From assembly GCA_031769625.1 (NCBI GenBank), contig JAUIMM010002020.1:1-64000 (forward strand): a stretch of DNA of 64,000 nt, in the 5' to 3' direction. Numbering within the stretch: position 1 is the stretch's first letter; each line of letters opens with the position of its first letter. Shown here piece by piece: positions 1 to 14,168 of the stretch. The DNA is from Taudactylus pleione (taxonomy: Eukaryota; Chordata; Amphibia; Anura; Myobatrachidae). Position numbers and translations under genes: made by a program. Under the pieces are notes generated by a model that saw only the letters and a program-made list of their open reading frames with translations, was not told the DNA's origin and searched no databases.

Positions 1-3000
1 GAAACAACAAAAGCGCATACTTTGTGTTATCTCCTCTTGTAGCAAACACAGACAGCTCAAAATTTCACTGGATGTGTAGAAGACCAAGACCAACAAATGT
101 GATGTGAAATGGTTTTTCTCCCATGATGCGTTTAAGAGAAAACAGCAAATGCACGTTTTAGGCAAAAATGCATTGAAAGCAATGGAAACAACAAAAGCGC
201 ATACTTTGTGTTATCTTCTCTTGTAGCAAACACAGGCAGCTCAAAATTTCACTGGATGTGTTGAAGACCAAGACCCACAAATGTGATGTGAAATGGTTTT
301 TCTCCCATGTTGCGTTTAAGAGAAAACAGCAAATGCACGTTTTAGGCCAAAATGCATTGAAAGCAATGGAAACAACAAAAGCGCATACTTTGTGTTATCT
401 TCTCTTGTAGCAAACACAGGCAGCTCAAAATTTCACTGGATGTGTTGAAGACCAAGACCAACAAATGTGATGTGAAATGGTTTTTCTCCCATGTTGCATT
501 TAAGAGAAAACAGCAAATGCACGTTTTAGGCCAAAATGCTTTGAAAGCAATGGAAACAGCAAAAGCGCATACTTTGTGTTATCTCCACTTGTAGCAAACA
601 CAGACAGCTCAAAATTTCACTGGATGTGTTGAAGACCGAGACCCACAAATGTGATGTCAAATGGTTTTTCTCCCATGTTGCGTTTAAGAGAAAACAGCAA
701 ATGCACGTTTTAGGCCAAAATGCATTGAAAGCAATGGAAACAACAAAAGCGCATACTTTGTGTTATCTCCTCTTGTAGCAAACACAGACAGCTCAAAATT
801 TCACTGGATGTGTTGAAGACTAATACCCACAAAAGTGATGTGAAATGGTTTTTCTCCCATGTTGCGTTTAAGAGAAAACAGCAATTGCTCGTTTTAGGCC
901 AAAATGCATTGAAAGCAATGGAAACAAGAAAAGCGCTTACTTTGTGTTATCTCCTCTTGTAGCAAACACAGACAGCTCAAAATTTCACTGGATGTGTTGA
1001 AGACCAAGACCAACAAATGTGATGTGAAATGGTTTTTCTCCCATGTTGCGTTTAAGAGAAAACAGCATATGCACGTTTTAGGCCAAAATGCATTGAAAGC
1101 AATGAAAACAACAAAAGCGCATACTTTGTGTTATCTCCTCTTGTAGCAAACACAGACAGCTCAAAATTTCACTGGATGTGTTGAAGACCAAGACCCACAA
1201 ATGTGATGTGAAATGGTTTTTCTCCCATGTTGCGTTTAAGAGAAAACAGCAATTGCTCGTTTTAGGCCAAAATGCATTGAAAGCAATGGAACCAACAAAA
1301 GCGCATACTTTGTGTTATCTCCTCTTTTAGCAAACACAGACAGCTCAAAATTTCACTGGATGTGTTGAAGACCAAGACCCACAAATGTGATGTGAAATGG
1401 TTTTTCTCCCATGTTGCGTTTAAGAGAAAACAGCAAATGCACGTTTTAGGCCAAAATGCATTGAAAGCAATGGAAACAACAAAAGCGCATACGTTGTGTT
1501 ATCTCCTCTTGTAGCAAACACAGACAGCTCAAAATTTCACTGGATGTGTTGAAGACCAAGACCCACAAATGTGATGTGAAATGGTTTTTCTCCCATGTTG
1601 CGTTTAAGAGAAAACAGCAAATGCACGTTTTAGGCCAAAATGCATTGAAAGCAATGGAAACAACAAAAGCGCATACTTTGTGTTATCTTCTCTTGTAGCA
1701 AACACAGGCAGCTCAAAATTTCACTGGATGTGTTGAAGACCAAGACCAACAAATGTGATGTGAAATGGTTTTTCTCCCATGTTGCATTTAAGAGAAAACA
1801 GCAAATGCAAGTTTTAGGCCAAAATGCTTTGAAAGCAATGGAAACAGCAAAAGCGCATACTTTGTGTTATCTCCACTTGTAGCAAACACAGACAGCTCAA
1901 AATTTCACTGGATGTGTTGAAGACCGAGACCCACAAATGTGATGTCAAATGGTTTTTCTCCCATGTTGCGTTTAAGAGAAAACAGCAAATGCACGTTTTA
2001 GGCCAAAATGCATTGAAAGCAATGGAAACAACAAAAGCGCATACTTTGTGTTATCTCCTCTTGTAGCAAACACAGACAGCTCAAAATTTCACTGGATGTG
2101 TTGAAGACTAATACCCACAAAAGTGATGTGAAATGGTTTTTCTCCCATGTTGCGTTTAAGAGAAAACAGCAATTGCTCGTTTTAGGCCAAAATGCATTGA
2201 AAGCAATGGAAACAAGAAAAGTGCTTACTTTGTGTTATCTCCTCTTGTAGCAAACACAGACAGCTCAAAATTTCACTGGATGTGTTGAAGACCAAGACCA
2301 ACAAATGTGATGTGAAATGGTTTTTCTCCCATGTTGCGTTTAAGAGAAAACAGCAAATGCACGTTTTAGGCCAAAATGCATTGAAAGCAATGGAAACAAC
2401 AAAAGCGCATACTTTGTGTTATCTTCTCTTGTAGCAAACACAGGCAGCTCAAAATTTCACTGGATGTGTTGAAGACCAAGACCAACAAATGTGATGTGAA
2501 ATGGTTTTTCTCCCATGTTGCATTTAAGAGAAAACAGCAAATGCACGTTTTAGGCCAAAATGCTTTGAAAGCAATGGAAACAGCAAAAGCGCATACTTTG
2601 TGTTATCTCCACTTGTAGCAAACACAGACAGCTCAAAATTTCACTGGATGTGTTGAAGACCAAGACCCACAAATGTGATGTGAAATGGTTTTTCTCCCAT
2701 GTTGCGTTTAAGAGAAAACAGCAAATGCACGTTTTAGGCCAAAATGCATTGAAAGCAATGGAAACAACAAAAGCGCATACTTTGTGTTATCTCCTCTTGT
2801 AGCAAACACAGACAGCTCAAAATTTCACTGGATGTGTTGAAGACCAATACCCACAAATGTGATGTGAAATGGTTTTTCTCCCATGTTGCGTTTAAGAGAA
2901 AACAGCAATTGCTCGTTTTAGGGCAAAATGCATTGAAAGCAATGGAAACAAGAAAATCGCATACTTTGTGTTATCTCCTCTTGTAGCAAACACAGACAGC

Positions 3001-4968
3001 TCAAAATTTCACTGGATGTGTTGAAGACCAAGACCAACAAATGTGATGTGAAATGGTTTTTCTCCCATGTTGCGTTTAAGAGAAAACAGCAAATGCACGT
3101 TTTAGGCCAAAATGCATTGAAAGCGATGGAAACAACAAAAGCACATACTTTGTGTTATCTCCTCTTGTAGCAAACACAGACAGCTCAAAATTTCACTGGA
3201 TGTGTTGAAGACCAAGACCCACAAATGTGATGTGAAATGGTTTTTCTCCCATGTTGCGTTTAAGAGAAAACAGCAATTGCTCGTTTTAGGCCAAAATGCA
3301 TTGAAAGCAATGGAAACAGCAAAAGCGCATACTTTGTGTTATCTCCTCTTGTAGCAAACACAGGCAGCTCAAAATTTCACTGGATGTGTTGAAGACCAAG
3401 ACCCACAAATGTGATGTGAAATGGTTTTTCTCCCATGTTGCGTTTAAGAGAAAACAGCAATTGCTCGTTTTAGGCCAAAATGCACTGAAAGCAATGGAAA
3501 CAACAAAAGCGCATACTTTGTGTTATCTCCACTTGTAGCAAACACAGACAGCTCAAAATTTCACTGGATGTGTTGAAGACCAAGACCCACAAATGTGATG
3601 TGAAATGGTTTTTCTACCATGTTGCGTTTAAGAGAAAACAGCAAATGCACGTTTTAGGCCAAAATGCATTGAAAGCAATGGAAACAACAAAAGCGCATAC
3701 TTTGTGTTATCTCCTCTTGTAGCAAACACAGACAGCTCAAAATTTCACTGGATGTGTTGAAGACCAATACCCACAAATGTGATGTGAAATGGTTTTTCTC
3801 CCATGTTGCGTTTAAGAGAAAACAGCAATTGCTCGTTTTAGGCCAAAATGCATTGAAAGCAATGGAAACAAGAAAAGCGCATACTTTGTGTTATCTCCTC
3901 TTGTAGCAAACACAGACAGCTCAAAATTTCACTGGATGTGTTGAAGACCAAGACCAACAAATGTGATGTGAAATGGTTTTTCTCCCATGTTGCGTTTAAG
4001 AGAAAACAGCAAATGCACGTTTTAGGCCAAAATGCATTGAAAGCAATGAAAACAACAAAAGCGCATACTTTGTGTTATCTCCTCTTGTAGCAAAGACAGA
4101 CAGCTCAAAATTTCACTGGATGTGTTGAAGACCAAGACCCACAAATGTGATGTGAAATGGTTTTTCTCCCATGTTGCGTTTAAGAGAAAACAGCAAATGC
4201 ATGTTTTAGGCCAAAATGCATTGAAAGCAATGGAAACAACAAAAGCGCATACGTTGTGTTATCTCCTCTTGTAGCAAACACAGACAGCTCAAAATTTCAC
4301 TGGATGTGTTGAAGACCAAGACCCACAAATGTGATGTGAAATGGTTTTTCTCCCATGTTGCGTTAAAGAGAAAACAGCAAATGCACGTTTTAGGCCAAAA
4401 TGCATTGAAAGCAATGGAAACAACAAAAGCGCATACTTTGTGTTATCTTCTCTTGTAGCAAACACAGGCAGCTCAAAATTTCACTGGATGTGTTGAAGAC
4501 CAAGACCAACAAATGTGATGTGAAATGGTTTTTCTCCCATGTTGCATTTAAGAGAAAACAGCAAATGCACGTTTTAGGCCAAAATGATTTGAAAGCAATG
4601 GAAACAGCAAAAGCGCATACTTTGAGTTATCTCCACTTGTAGCAAACACAGACAGCTCAAAATTTCACTGGATGTGTTGAAGACCAAGACCCACAAATGT
4701 GATGTGAAATGGTTTTTCTCCCATGTTGCGTTTAAGAGAAAACAGCAATTGCTCGTTTTAGGCCAAAATGCATTGAAAGCAATGGAACCAACAAGAGCGC
4801 ATACTTTGTGTTATCTCCTCTTGTAGCAAACACAGACAGCTCAAAATTTCACTGGATGTGTTGAAGACCAAGACCCACAAATGTGATGTGAAATGGTTTT
4901 TCTCCCATGTTGCGTTTAAGAGAAAACAGCAAATGCACGTTTTTGGCCAAAATGCATTGAAAGCAATG
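1..4968. repeat. Higher-order repeat copy A (27 monomers)
   Basis: The monomer at 1 (gtgtagaagacc, catgatgcg, gcaaaaatgc variants) recurs at 4969, exactly 27 x 184 bp later. In between, singular variants appear in a fixed order also seen in the next two copies: the ccgagaccc/gtcaaatgg monomer, the taataccc/aaaagtg monomer, catatgcac, tcttttag, catacgttg, atgcaag, caaagacag, gcgttaaag and aaaatgattt. The order of variants, not just the 184-bp period, shows that a multi-monomer unit is the unit of amplification. Confidence 0.88.
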
Positions 4969-7900
4969 GAAACAACAAAAGCGCATACTTTGTGTTATCT
5001 CCTCTTGTAGCAAACACAGACAGCTCAAAATTTCACTGGATGTGTAGAAGACCAAGACCAACAAATGTGATGTGAAATGGTTTTTCTCCCATGATGCGTT
5101 TAAGAGAAAACAGCAAATGCACGTTTTAGGCAAAAATGCATTGAAAGCAATGGAAACAACAAAAGCGCATACTTTGTGTTATCTTCTCTTGTAGCAAACA
5201 CAGGCAGCTCAAAATTTCACTGGATGTGTTGAAGACCAAGACCCACAAATGTGATGTGAAATGGTTTTTCTCCCATGTTGCGTTTAAGAGAAAACAGCAA
5301 ATGCACGTTTTAGGCCAAAATGCATTGAAAGCAATGGAAACAACAAAAGCGCATACTTTGTGTTATCTTCTCTTGTAGCAAACACAGGCAGCTCAAAATT
5401 TCACTGGATGTGTTGAAGACCAAGACCAACAAATGTGATGTGAAATGGTTTTTCTCCCATGTTGCATTTAAGAGAAAACAGCAAATGCACGTTTTAGGCC
5501 AAAATGCTTTGAAAGCAATGGAAACAGCAAAAGCGCATACTTTGTGTTATCTCCACTTGTAGCAAACACAGACAGCTCAAAATTTCACTGGATGTGTTGA
5601 AGACCGAGACCCACAAATGTGATGTCAAATGGTTTTTCTCCCATGTTGCGTTTAAGAGAAAACAGCAAATGCACGTTTTAGGCCAAAATGCATTGAAAGC
5701 AATGGAAACAACAAAAGCGCATACTTTGTGTTATCTCCTCTTGTAGCAAACACAGACAGCTCAAAATTTCACTGGATGTGTTGAAGACTAATACCCACAA
5801 AAGTGATGTGAAATGGTTTTTCTCCCATGTTGCGTTTAAGAGAAAACAGCAATTGCTCGTTTTAGGCCAAAATGCATTGAAAGCAATGGAAACAAGAAAA
5901 GCGCTTACTTTGTGTTATCTCCTCTTGTAGCAAACACAGACAGCTCAAAATTTCACTGGATGTGTTGAAGACCAAGACCAACAAATGTGATGTGAAATGG
6001 TTTTTCTCCCATGTTGCGTTTAAGAGAAAACAGCATATGCACGTTTTAGGCCAAAATGCATTGAAAGCAATGAAAACAACAAAAGCGCATACTTTGTGTT
6101 ATCTCCTCTTGTAGCAAACACAGACAGCTCAAAATTTCACTGGATGTGTTGAAGACCAAGACCCACAAATGTGATGTGAAATGGTTTTTCTCCCATGTTG
6201 CGTTTAAGAGAAAACAGCAATTGCTCGTTTTAGGCCAAAATGCATTGAAAGCAATGGAACCAACAAAAGCGCATACTTTGTGTTATCTCCTCTTTTAGCA
6301 AACACAGACAGCTCAAAATTTCACTGGATGTGTTGAAGACCAAGACCCACAAATGTGATGTGAAATGGTTTTTCTCCCATGTTGCGTTTAAGAGAAAACA
6401 GCAAATGCACGTTTTAGGCCAAAATGCATTGAAAGCAATGGAAACAACAAAAGCGCATACTTTGTGTTATCTCCTCTTGTAGCAAACACAGGCAGCTCAA
6501 AATTTCACTGGATGTGTTGAAGACCAAGACCAACAAATGTGATGTGAAATGGTTTTTCTCCCATGTTGCGTTTAAGAGAAAACAGCAAATGCACGTTTTA
6601 GGCCAAAATGCATTGAAAGCAATGGAAACAACAAAAGCGCATACGTTGTGTTATCTCCTCTTGTAGCAAACACAGACAGCTCAAAATTTCACTGGATGTG
6701 TTGAAGACCAAGACCCACAAATGTGATGTGAAATGGTTTTTCTCCCATGTTGCGTTTAAGAGAAAACAGCAAATGCACGTTTTAGGCCAAAATGCATTGA
6801 AAGCAATGGAAACAACAAAAGCGCATACTTTGTGTTATCTTCTCTTGTAGCAAACACAGGCAGCTCAAAATTTCACTGGATGTGTTGAAGACCAAGACCA
6901 ACAAATGTGATGTGAAATGGTTTTTCTCCCATGTTGCATTTAAGAGAAAACAGCAAATGCAAGTTTTAGGCCAAAATGCTTTGAAAGCAATGGAAACAGC
7001 AAAAGCGCATACTTTGTGTTATCTCCACTTGTAGCAAACACAGACAGCTCAAAATTTCACTGGATGTGTTGAAGACCGAGACCCACAAATGTGATGTCAA
7101 ATGGTTTTTCTCCCATGTTGCGTTTAAGAGAAAACAGCAAATGCACGTTTTAGGCCAAAATGCATTGAAAGCAATGGAAACAACAAAAGCGCATACTTTG
7201 TGTTATCTCCTCTTGTAGCAAACACAGACAGCTCAAAATTTCACTGGATGTGTTGAAGACTAATACCCACAAAAGTGATGTGAAATGGTTTTTCTCCCAT
7301 GTTGCGTTTAAGAGAAAACAGCAATTGCTCGTTTTAGGCCAAAATGCATTGAAAGCAATGGAAACAACAAAAGCGCATACTTTGTGTTATCTCCACTTGT
7401 AGCAAACACAGACAGCTCAAAATTTCACTGGATGTGTTGAAGACCAAGACCCACAAATGTGATGTGAAATGGTTTTTCTCCCATGTTGCGTTTAAGAGAA
7501 AACAGCAAATGCACGTTTTAGGCCAAAATGCATTGAAAGCAATGGAAACAACAAAAGCGCATACTTTGTGTTATCTCCTCTTGTAGCAAACACAGACAGC
7601 TCAAAATTTCACTGGATGTGTTGAAGACCAATACCCACAAATGTGATGTGAAATGGTTTTTCTCCCATGTTGCGTTTAAGAGAAAACAGCAATTGCTCGT
7701 TTTAGGCCAAAATGCATTGAAAGCAATGGAAACAAGAAAAGCGCATACTTTGTGTTATCTCCTCTTGTAGCAAACACAGACAGCTCAAAATTTCACTGGA
7801 TGTGTTGAAGACCAAGACCAACAAATGTGATGTGAAATGGTTTTTCTCCCATGTTGCGTTTAAGAGAAAACAGCAAATGCACGTTTTAGGCCAAAATGCA

Positions 7901-8832
7901 TTGAAAGCAATGAAAACAACAAAAGCGCATACTTTGTGTTATCTCCTCTTGTAGCAAAGACAGACAGCTCAAAATTTCACTGGATGTGTTGAAGACCAAG
8001 ACCCACAAATGTGATGTGAAATGGTTTTTCTCCCATGTTGCGTTTAAGAGAAAACAGCAAATGCATGTTTTAGGCCAAAATGCATTGAAAGCAATGGAAA
8101 CAACAAAAGCGCATACGTTGTGTTATCTCCTCTTGTAGCAAACACAGACAGCTCAAAATTTCACTGGATGTGTTGAAGACCAAGACCCACAAATGTGATG
8201 TGAAATGGTTTTTCTCCCATGTTGCGTTAAAGAGAAAACAGCAAATGCACGTTTTAGGCCAAAATGCATTGAAAGCAATGGAAACAACAAAAGCGCATAC
8301 TTTGTGTTATCTTCTCTTGTAGCAAACACAGGCAGCTCAAAATTTCACTGGATGTGTTGAAGACCAAGACCAACAAATGTGATGTGAAATGGTTTTTCTC
8401 CCATGTTGCATTTAAGAGAAAACAGCAAATGCACGTTTTAGGCCAAAATGATTTGAAAGCAATGGAAACAGCAAAAGCGCATACTTTGAGTTATCTCCAC
8501 TTGTAGCAAACACAGACAGCTCAAAATTTCACTGGATGTGTTGAAGACCAAGACCCACAAATGTGATGTGAAATGGTTTTTCTCCCATGTTGCGTTTAAG
8601 AGAAAACAGCAATTGCTCGTTTTAGGCCAAAATGCATTGAAAGCAATGGAACCAACAAGAGCGCATACTTTGTGTTATCTCCTCTTGTAGCAAACACAGA
8701 CAGCTCAAAATTTCACTGGATGTGTTGAAGACCAAGACCCACAAATGTGATGTGAAATGGTTTTTCTCCCATGTTGCGTTTAAGAGAAAACAGCAAATGC
8801 ACGTTTTTGGCCAAAATGCATTGAAAGCAATG
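4969..8832. repeat. Higher-order repeat copy B (21 monomers, deletion form)
   Basis: This copy follows copy A monomer by monomer, but the seven monomers corresponding to 2209-3496 of copy A are missing (join near 7361). One extra monomer (ggcag, ccaac, gcg form) is present at 6441. The count 27 - 7 + 1 = 21 monomers gives 3864 bp, which is the observed spacing from 4969 to 8833. Block loss in exact monomer units is what unequal exchange between sister arrays produces. Confidence 0.85.
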
Positions 8833-11800
8833 GAAACAACAAAAGCGCATACTTTGTGTTATCTCCTCTTGTAGCAAACACAGACAGCTCAAAATTTCAC
8901 TGGATGTGTAGAAGACCAAGACCAACAAATGTGATGTGAAATGGTTTTTCTCCCATGATGCGTTTAAGAGAAAACAGCAAATGCACGTTTTAGGCAAAAA
9001 TGCATTGAAAGCAATGGAAACAACAAAAGCGCATACTTTGTGTTATCTTCTCTTGTAGCAAACACAGGCAGCTCAAAATTTCACTGGATGTGTTGAAGAC
9101 CAAGACCCACAAATGTGATGTGAAATGGTTTTTCTCCCATGTTGCGTTTAAGAGAAAACAGCAAATGCACGTTTTAGGCCAAAATGCATTGAAAGCTATG
9201 GAAACAACAAAAGCGCATACTTTGTGTTATCTTCTCTTGTAGCAAACACAGGCAGCTCAAAATTTCACTGGATGTGTTGAAGACCAAGACCAACAAATGT
9301 GATGTGAAATGGTTTTTCTCCCATGTTGCATTTAAGAGAAAACAGCAAATGCACGTTTTAGGCCAAAATGCTTTGAAAGCAATGGAAACAGCAAAAGCGC
9401 ATACTTTGTGTTATCTCCACTTGTAGCAAACACAGACAGCTCAAAATTTCACTGGATGTGTTGAAGACCGAGACCCACAAATGTGATGTCAAATGGTTTT
9501 TCTCCCATGTTGCGTTTAAGAGAAAACAGCAAATGCACGTTTTAGGCCAAAATGCATTGAAAGCAATGGAAACAACAAAAGCGCATACTTTGTGTTATCT
9601 CCTCTTGTAGCAAACACAGACAGCTCAAAATTTCACTGGATGTGTTGAAGACTAATACCCACAAAAGTGATGTGAAATGGTTTTTCTCCCATGTTGCGTT
9701 TAAGAGAAAACAGCAATTGCTCGTTTTAGGCCAAAATGCATTGAAAGCAATGGAAACAAGAAAAGCGCTTACTTTGTGTTATCTCCTCTTGTAGCAAACA
9801 CAGACAGCTCAAAATTTCACTGGATGTGTTGAAGACCAAGACCAACAAATGTGATGTGAAATGGTTTTTCTCCCATGTTGCGTTTAAGAGAAAACAGCAT
9901 ATGCACGTTTTAGGCCAAAATGCATTGAAAGCAATGAAAACAACAAAAGCGCATACTTTGTGTTATCTCCTCTTGTAGCAAACACAGACAGCTCAAAATT
10001 TCACTGGATGTGTTGAAGACCAAGACCCACAAATGTGATGTGAAATGGTTTTTCTCCCATGTTGCGTTTAAGAGAAAACAGCAATTGCTCGTTTTAGGCC
10101 AAAATGCATTGAAAGCAATGGAACCAACAAAAGCGCATACTTTGTGTTATCTCCTCTTTTAGCAAACACAGACAGCTCAAAATTTCACTGGATGTGTTGA
10201 AGACCAAGACCCACAAATGTGATGTGAAATGGTTTTTCTCCCATGTTGCGTTTAAGAGAAAACAGCAAATGCACGTTTTAGGCCAAAATGCATTGAAAGC
10301 AATGGAAACAACAAAAGCGCATACTTTGTGTTATCTCCTCTTGTAGCAAACACAGGCAGCTCAAAATTTCACTGGATGTGTTGAAGACCAAGACCAACAA
10401 ATGTGATGTGAAATGGTTTTTCTCCCATGTTGCGTTTAAGAGAAAACAGCAAATGCACGTTTTAGGCCAAAATGCATTGAAAGCAATGGAAACAACAAAA
10501 GCGCATACGTTGTGTTATCTCCTCTTGTAGCAAACACAGACAGCTCAAAATTTCACTGGATGTGTTGAAGACCAAGACCCACAAATGTGATGTGAAATGG
10601 TTTTTCTCCCATGTTGCGTTTAAGAGAAAACAGCAAATGCACGTTTTAGGCCAAAATGCATTGAAAGCAATGGAAACAACAAAAGCGCATACTTTGTGTT
10701 ATCTTCTCTTGTAGCAAACACAGGCAGCTCAAAATTTCACTGGATGTGTTGAAGACCAAGACCAACAAATGTGATGTGAAATGGTTTTTCTCCCATGTTG
10801 CATTTAAGAGAAAACAGCAAATGCAAGTTTTAGGCCAAAATGCTTTGAAAGCAATGGAAACAGCAAAAGCGCATACTTTGTGTTATCTCCACTTGTAGCA
10901 AACACAGACAGCTCAAAATTTCACTGGATGTGTTGAAGACCGAGACCCACAAATGTGATGTCAAATGGTTTTTCTCCCATGTTGCGTTTAAGAGAAAACA
11001 GCAAATGCACGTTTTAGGCCAAAATGCATTGAAAGCAATGGAAACAACAAAAGCGCATACTTTGTGTTATCTCCTCTTGTAGCAAACACAGACAGCTCAA
11101 AATTTCACTGGATGTGTTGAAGACTAATACCCACAAAAGTGATGTGAAATGGTTTTTCTCCCATGTTGCGTTTAAGAGAAAACAGCAATTGCTCGTTTTA
11201 GGCCAAAATGCATTGAAAGCAATGGAAACAAGAAAAGTGCTTACTTTGTGTTATCTCCTCTTGTAGCAAACACAGACAGCTCAAAATTTCACTGGATGTG
11301 TTGAAGACCAAGACCAACAAATGTGATGTGAAATGGTTTTTCTCCCATGTTGCGTTTAAGAGAAAACAGCAAATGCACGTTTTAGGCCAAAATGCATTGA
11401 AAGCAATGGAAACAACAAAAGCGCATACTTTGTGTTATCTTCTCTTGTAGCAAACACAGGCAGCTCAAAATTTCACTGGATGTGTTGAAGACCAAGACCA
11501 ACAAATGTGATGTGAAATGGTTTTTCTCCCATGTTGCATTTAAGAGAAAACAGCAAATGCACGTTTTAGGCCAAAATGCTTTGAAAGCAATGGAAACAGC
11601 AAAAGCGCATACTTTGTGTTATCTCCACTTGTAGCAAACACAGACAGCTCAAAATTTCACTGGATGTGTTGAAGACCAAGACCCACAAATGTGATGTGAA
11701 ATGGTTTTTCTCCCATGTTGCGTTTAAGAGAAAACAGCAAATGCACGTTTTAGGCCAAAATGCATTGAAAGCAATGGAAACAACAAAAGCGCATACTTTG

Positions 11801-14168
11801 TGTTATCTCCTCTTGTAGCAAACACAGACAGCTCAAAATTTCACTGGATGTGTTGAAGACCAATACCCACAAATGTGATGTGAAATGGTTTTTCTCCCAT
11901 GTTGCGTTTAAGAGAAAACAGCAATTGCTCGTTTTAGGGCAAAATGCATTGAAAGCAATGGAAACAAGAAAATCGCATACTTTGTGTTATCTCCTCTTGT
12001 AGCAAACACAGACAGCTCAAAATTTCACTGGATGTGTTGAAGACCAAGACCAACAAATGTGATGTGAAATGGTTTTTCTCCCATGTTGCGTTTAAGAGAA
12101 AACAGCAAATGCACGTTTTAGGCCAAAATGCATTGAAAGCAATGGAAACAACAAAAGCGCATACTTTGTGATATCTCCTCTTGTAGCAAACACAGACAGC
12201 TCAAAATTTCACTGGATGTGTTGAAGACCAAGACCAATAAATGTGATGTGAAATGGTTTTTCTCCCATGTTGCGTTTAAGAGAAAACAGCAAATGCACGT
12301 TTTAGGCCAAAATGCATTGAAAGCGATGGAAACAACAAAAGCACATACTTTGTGTTATCTCCTCTTGTAGCAAACACAGACAGCTCAAAATTTCACTGGA
12401 TGTGTTGAAGACCAAGACCCACAAATGTGATGTGAAATGGTTTTTCTCCCATGTTGCGTTTAAGAGAAAACAGCAATTGCTCGTTTTAGGCCAAAATGCA
12501 TTGAAAGCAATGGAAACAGCAAAAGCGCATACTTTGTGTTATCTCCTCTTGTAGCAAACACAGGCAGCTCAAAATTTCACTGGATGTGTTGAAGACCAAG
12601 ACCCACAAATGTGATGTGAAATGGTTTTTCTCCCATGTTGCGTTTAAGAGAAAACAGCAATTGCTCGTTTTAGGCCAAAATGCACTGAAAGCAATGGAAA
12701 CAACAAAAGCGCATACTTTGTGTTATCTCCACTTGTAGCAAACACAGACAGCTCAAAATTTCACTGGATGTGTTGAAGACCAAGACCCACAAATGTGATG
12801 TGAAATGGTTTTTCTCCCATGTTGCGTTTAAGAGAAAACAGCAAATGCACGTTTTAGGCCAAAATGCATTGAAAGCAATGGAAACAACAAAAGCGCATAC
12901 TTTGTGTTATCTCCTCTTGTAGCAAACACAGACAGCTCAAAATTTCACTGGATGTGTTGAAGACCAATACCCACAAATGTGATGTGAAATGGTTTTTCTC
13001 CCATGTTGCGTTTAAGAGAAAACAGCAATTGCTCGTTTTAGGCCAAAATGCATTGAAAGCAATGGAAACAAGAAAAGCGCATACTTTGTGTTATCTCCTC
13101 TTGTAGCAAACACAGACAGCTCAAAATTTCACTGGATGTGTTGAAGACCAAGACCAACAAATGTGATGTGAAATGGTTTTTCTCCCATGTTGCGTTTAAG
13201 AGAAAACAGCAAATGCACGTTTTAGGCCAAAATGCATTGAAAGCAATGAAAACAACAAAAGCGCATACTTTGTGTTATCTCCTCTTGTAGCAAAGACAGA
13301 CAGCTCAAAATTTCACTGGATGTGTTGAAGACCAAGACCCACAAATGTGATGTGAAATGGTTTTTCTCCCATGTTGCGTTTAAGAGAAAACAGCAAATGC
13401 ATGTTTTAGGCCAAAATGCATAGAAAGCAATGGAAACAACAAAAGCGCATACGTTGTGTTATCTCCTCTTGTAGCAAACACAGACAGCTCAAAATTTCAC
13501 TGGATGTGTTGAAGACCAAGACCCACAAATGTGATGTGAAATGGTTTTTCTCCCATGTTGCGTTAAAGAGAAAACAGCAAATGCACGTTTTAGGCCAAAA
13601 TGCATTGAAAGCAATGGAAACAACAAAATCGCATACTTTGTGTTATCTTCTCTTGTAGCAAACACAGGCAGCTCAAAATTTCACTGGATGTGTTGAAGAC
13701 CAAGACCAACAAATGTGATGTGAAATGGTTTTTCTCCCATGTTGCATTTAAGAGAAAACAGCAAATGCACGTTTTAGGCCAAAATGCTTTGAAAGCAATG
13801 GAAACAGCAAAAGAGCATACTTTGTGTTATCTCCACTTGTAGCAAACACAGACAGCTCAAAATTTCACTGGATGTGTTGAAGACCAAGACCCACAAATGT
13901 GATGTGAAATGGTTTTTCTCCCATGTTGCGTTTAAGAGAAAACAGCAATTGCTCGTTTTAGGCCAAAATGCATTGAAAGCAATGGAACCAACAAAAGCGC
14001 ATACTTTGTGTTATCTCCTCTTGTAGCAAACACAGACAGCTCAAAATTTCACTGGATGTGTTGAAGACCAAGACCCACAAATGTGATGTGAAATGGTTTT
14101 TCTCCCATGTTGCGTTTAAGAGAAAACAGCAATTGCACGTTTTAGGCCAAAATGCATTGAAAGCAATG
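8833..14168. repeat. Higher-order repeat copy C (29 monomers, fullest form)
   Basis: It starts with the same gtgtagaagacc/catgatgcg monomer as copies A and B. It contains both the seven-monomer block lost from B and the extra monomer lacking in A (here at 10305), plus one further monomer at 12145 (tgtgatatc, gaccaataaatg). It is therefore the most complete version of the unit in this window. The right border is my estimate: monomer order stops following copy A at about 13985-14168. Confidence 0.75.

Noticed and set aside
4849..5133. Minus-strand 94-aa frame, repeated identically at 8713-8997, with many 60-83 aa relatives across the array
   Set aside because: They are translations of the satellite. 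The 184-bp period shifts frame each monomer, and the frames exist only where local substitutions remove a stop. There is no separate promoter, domain or codon signal.
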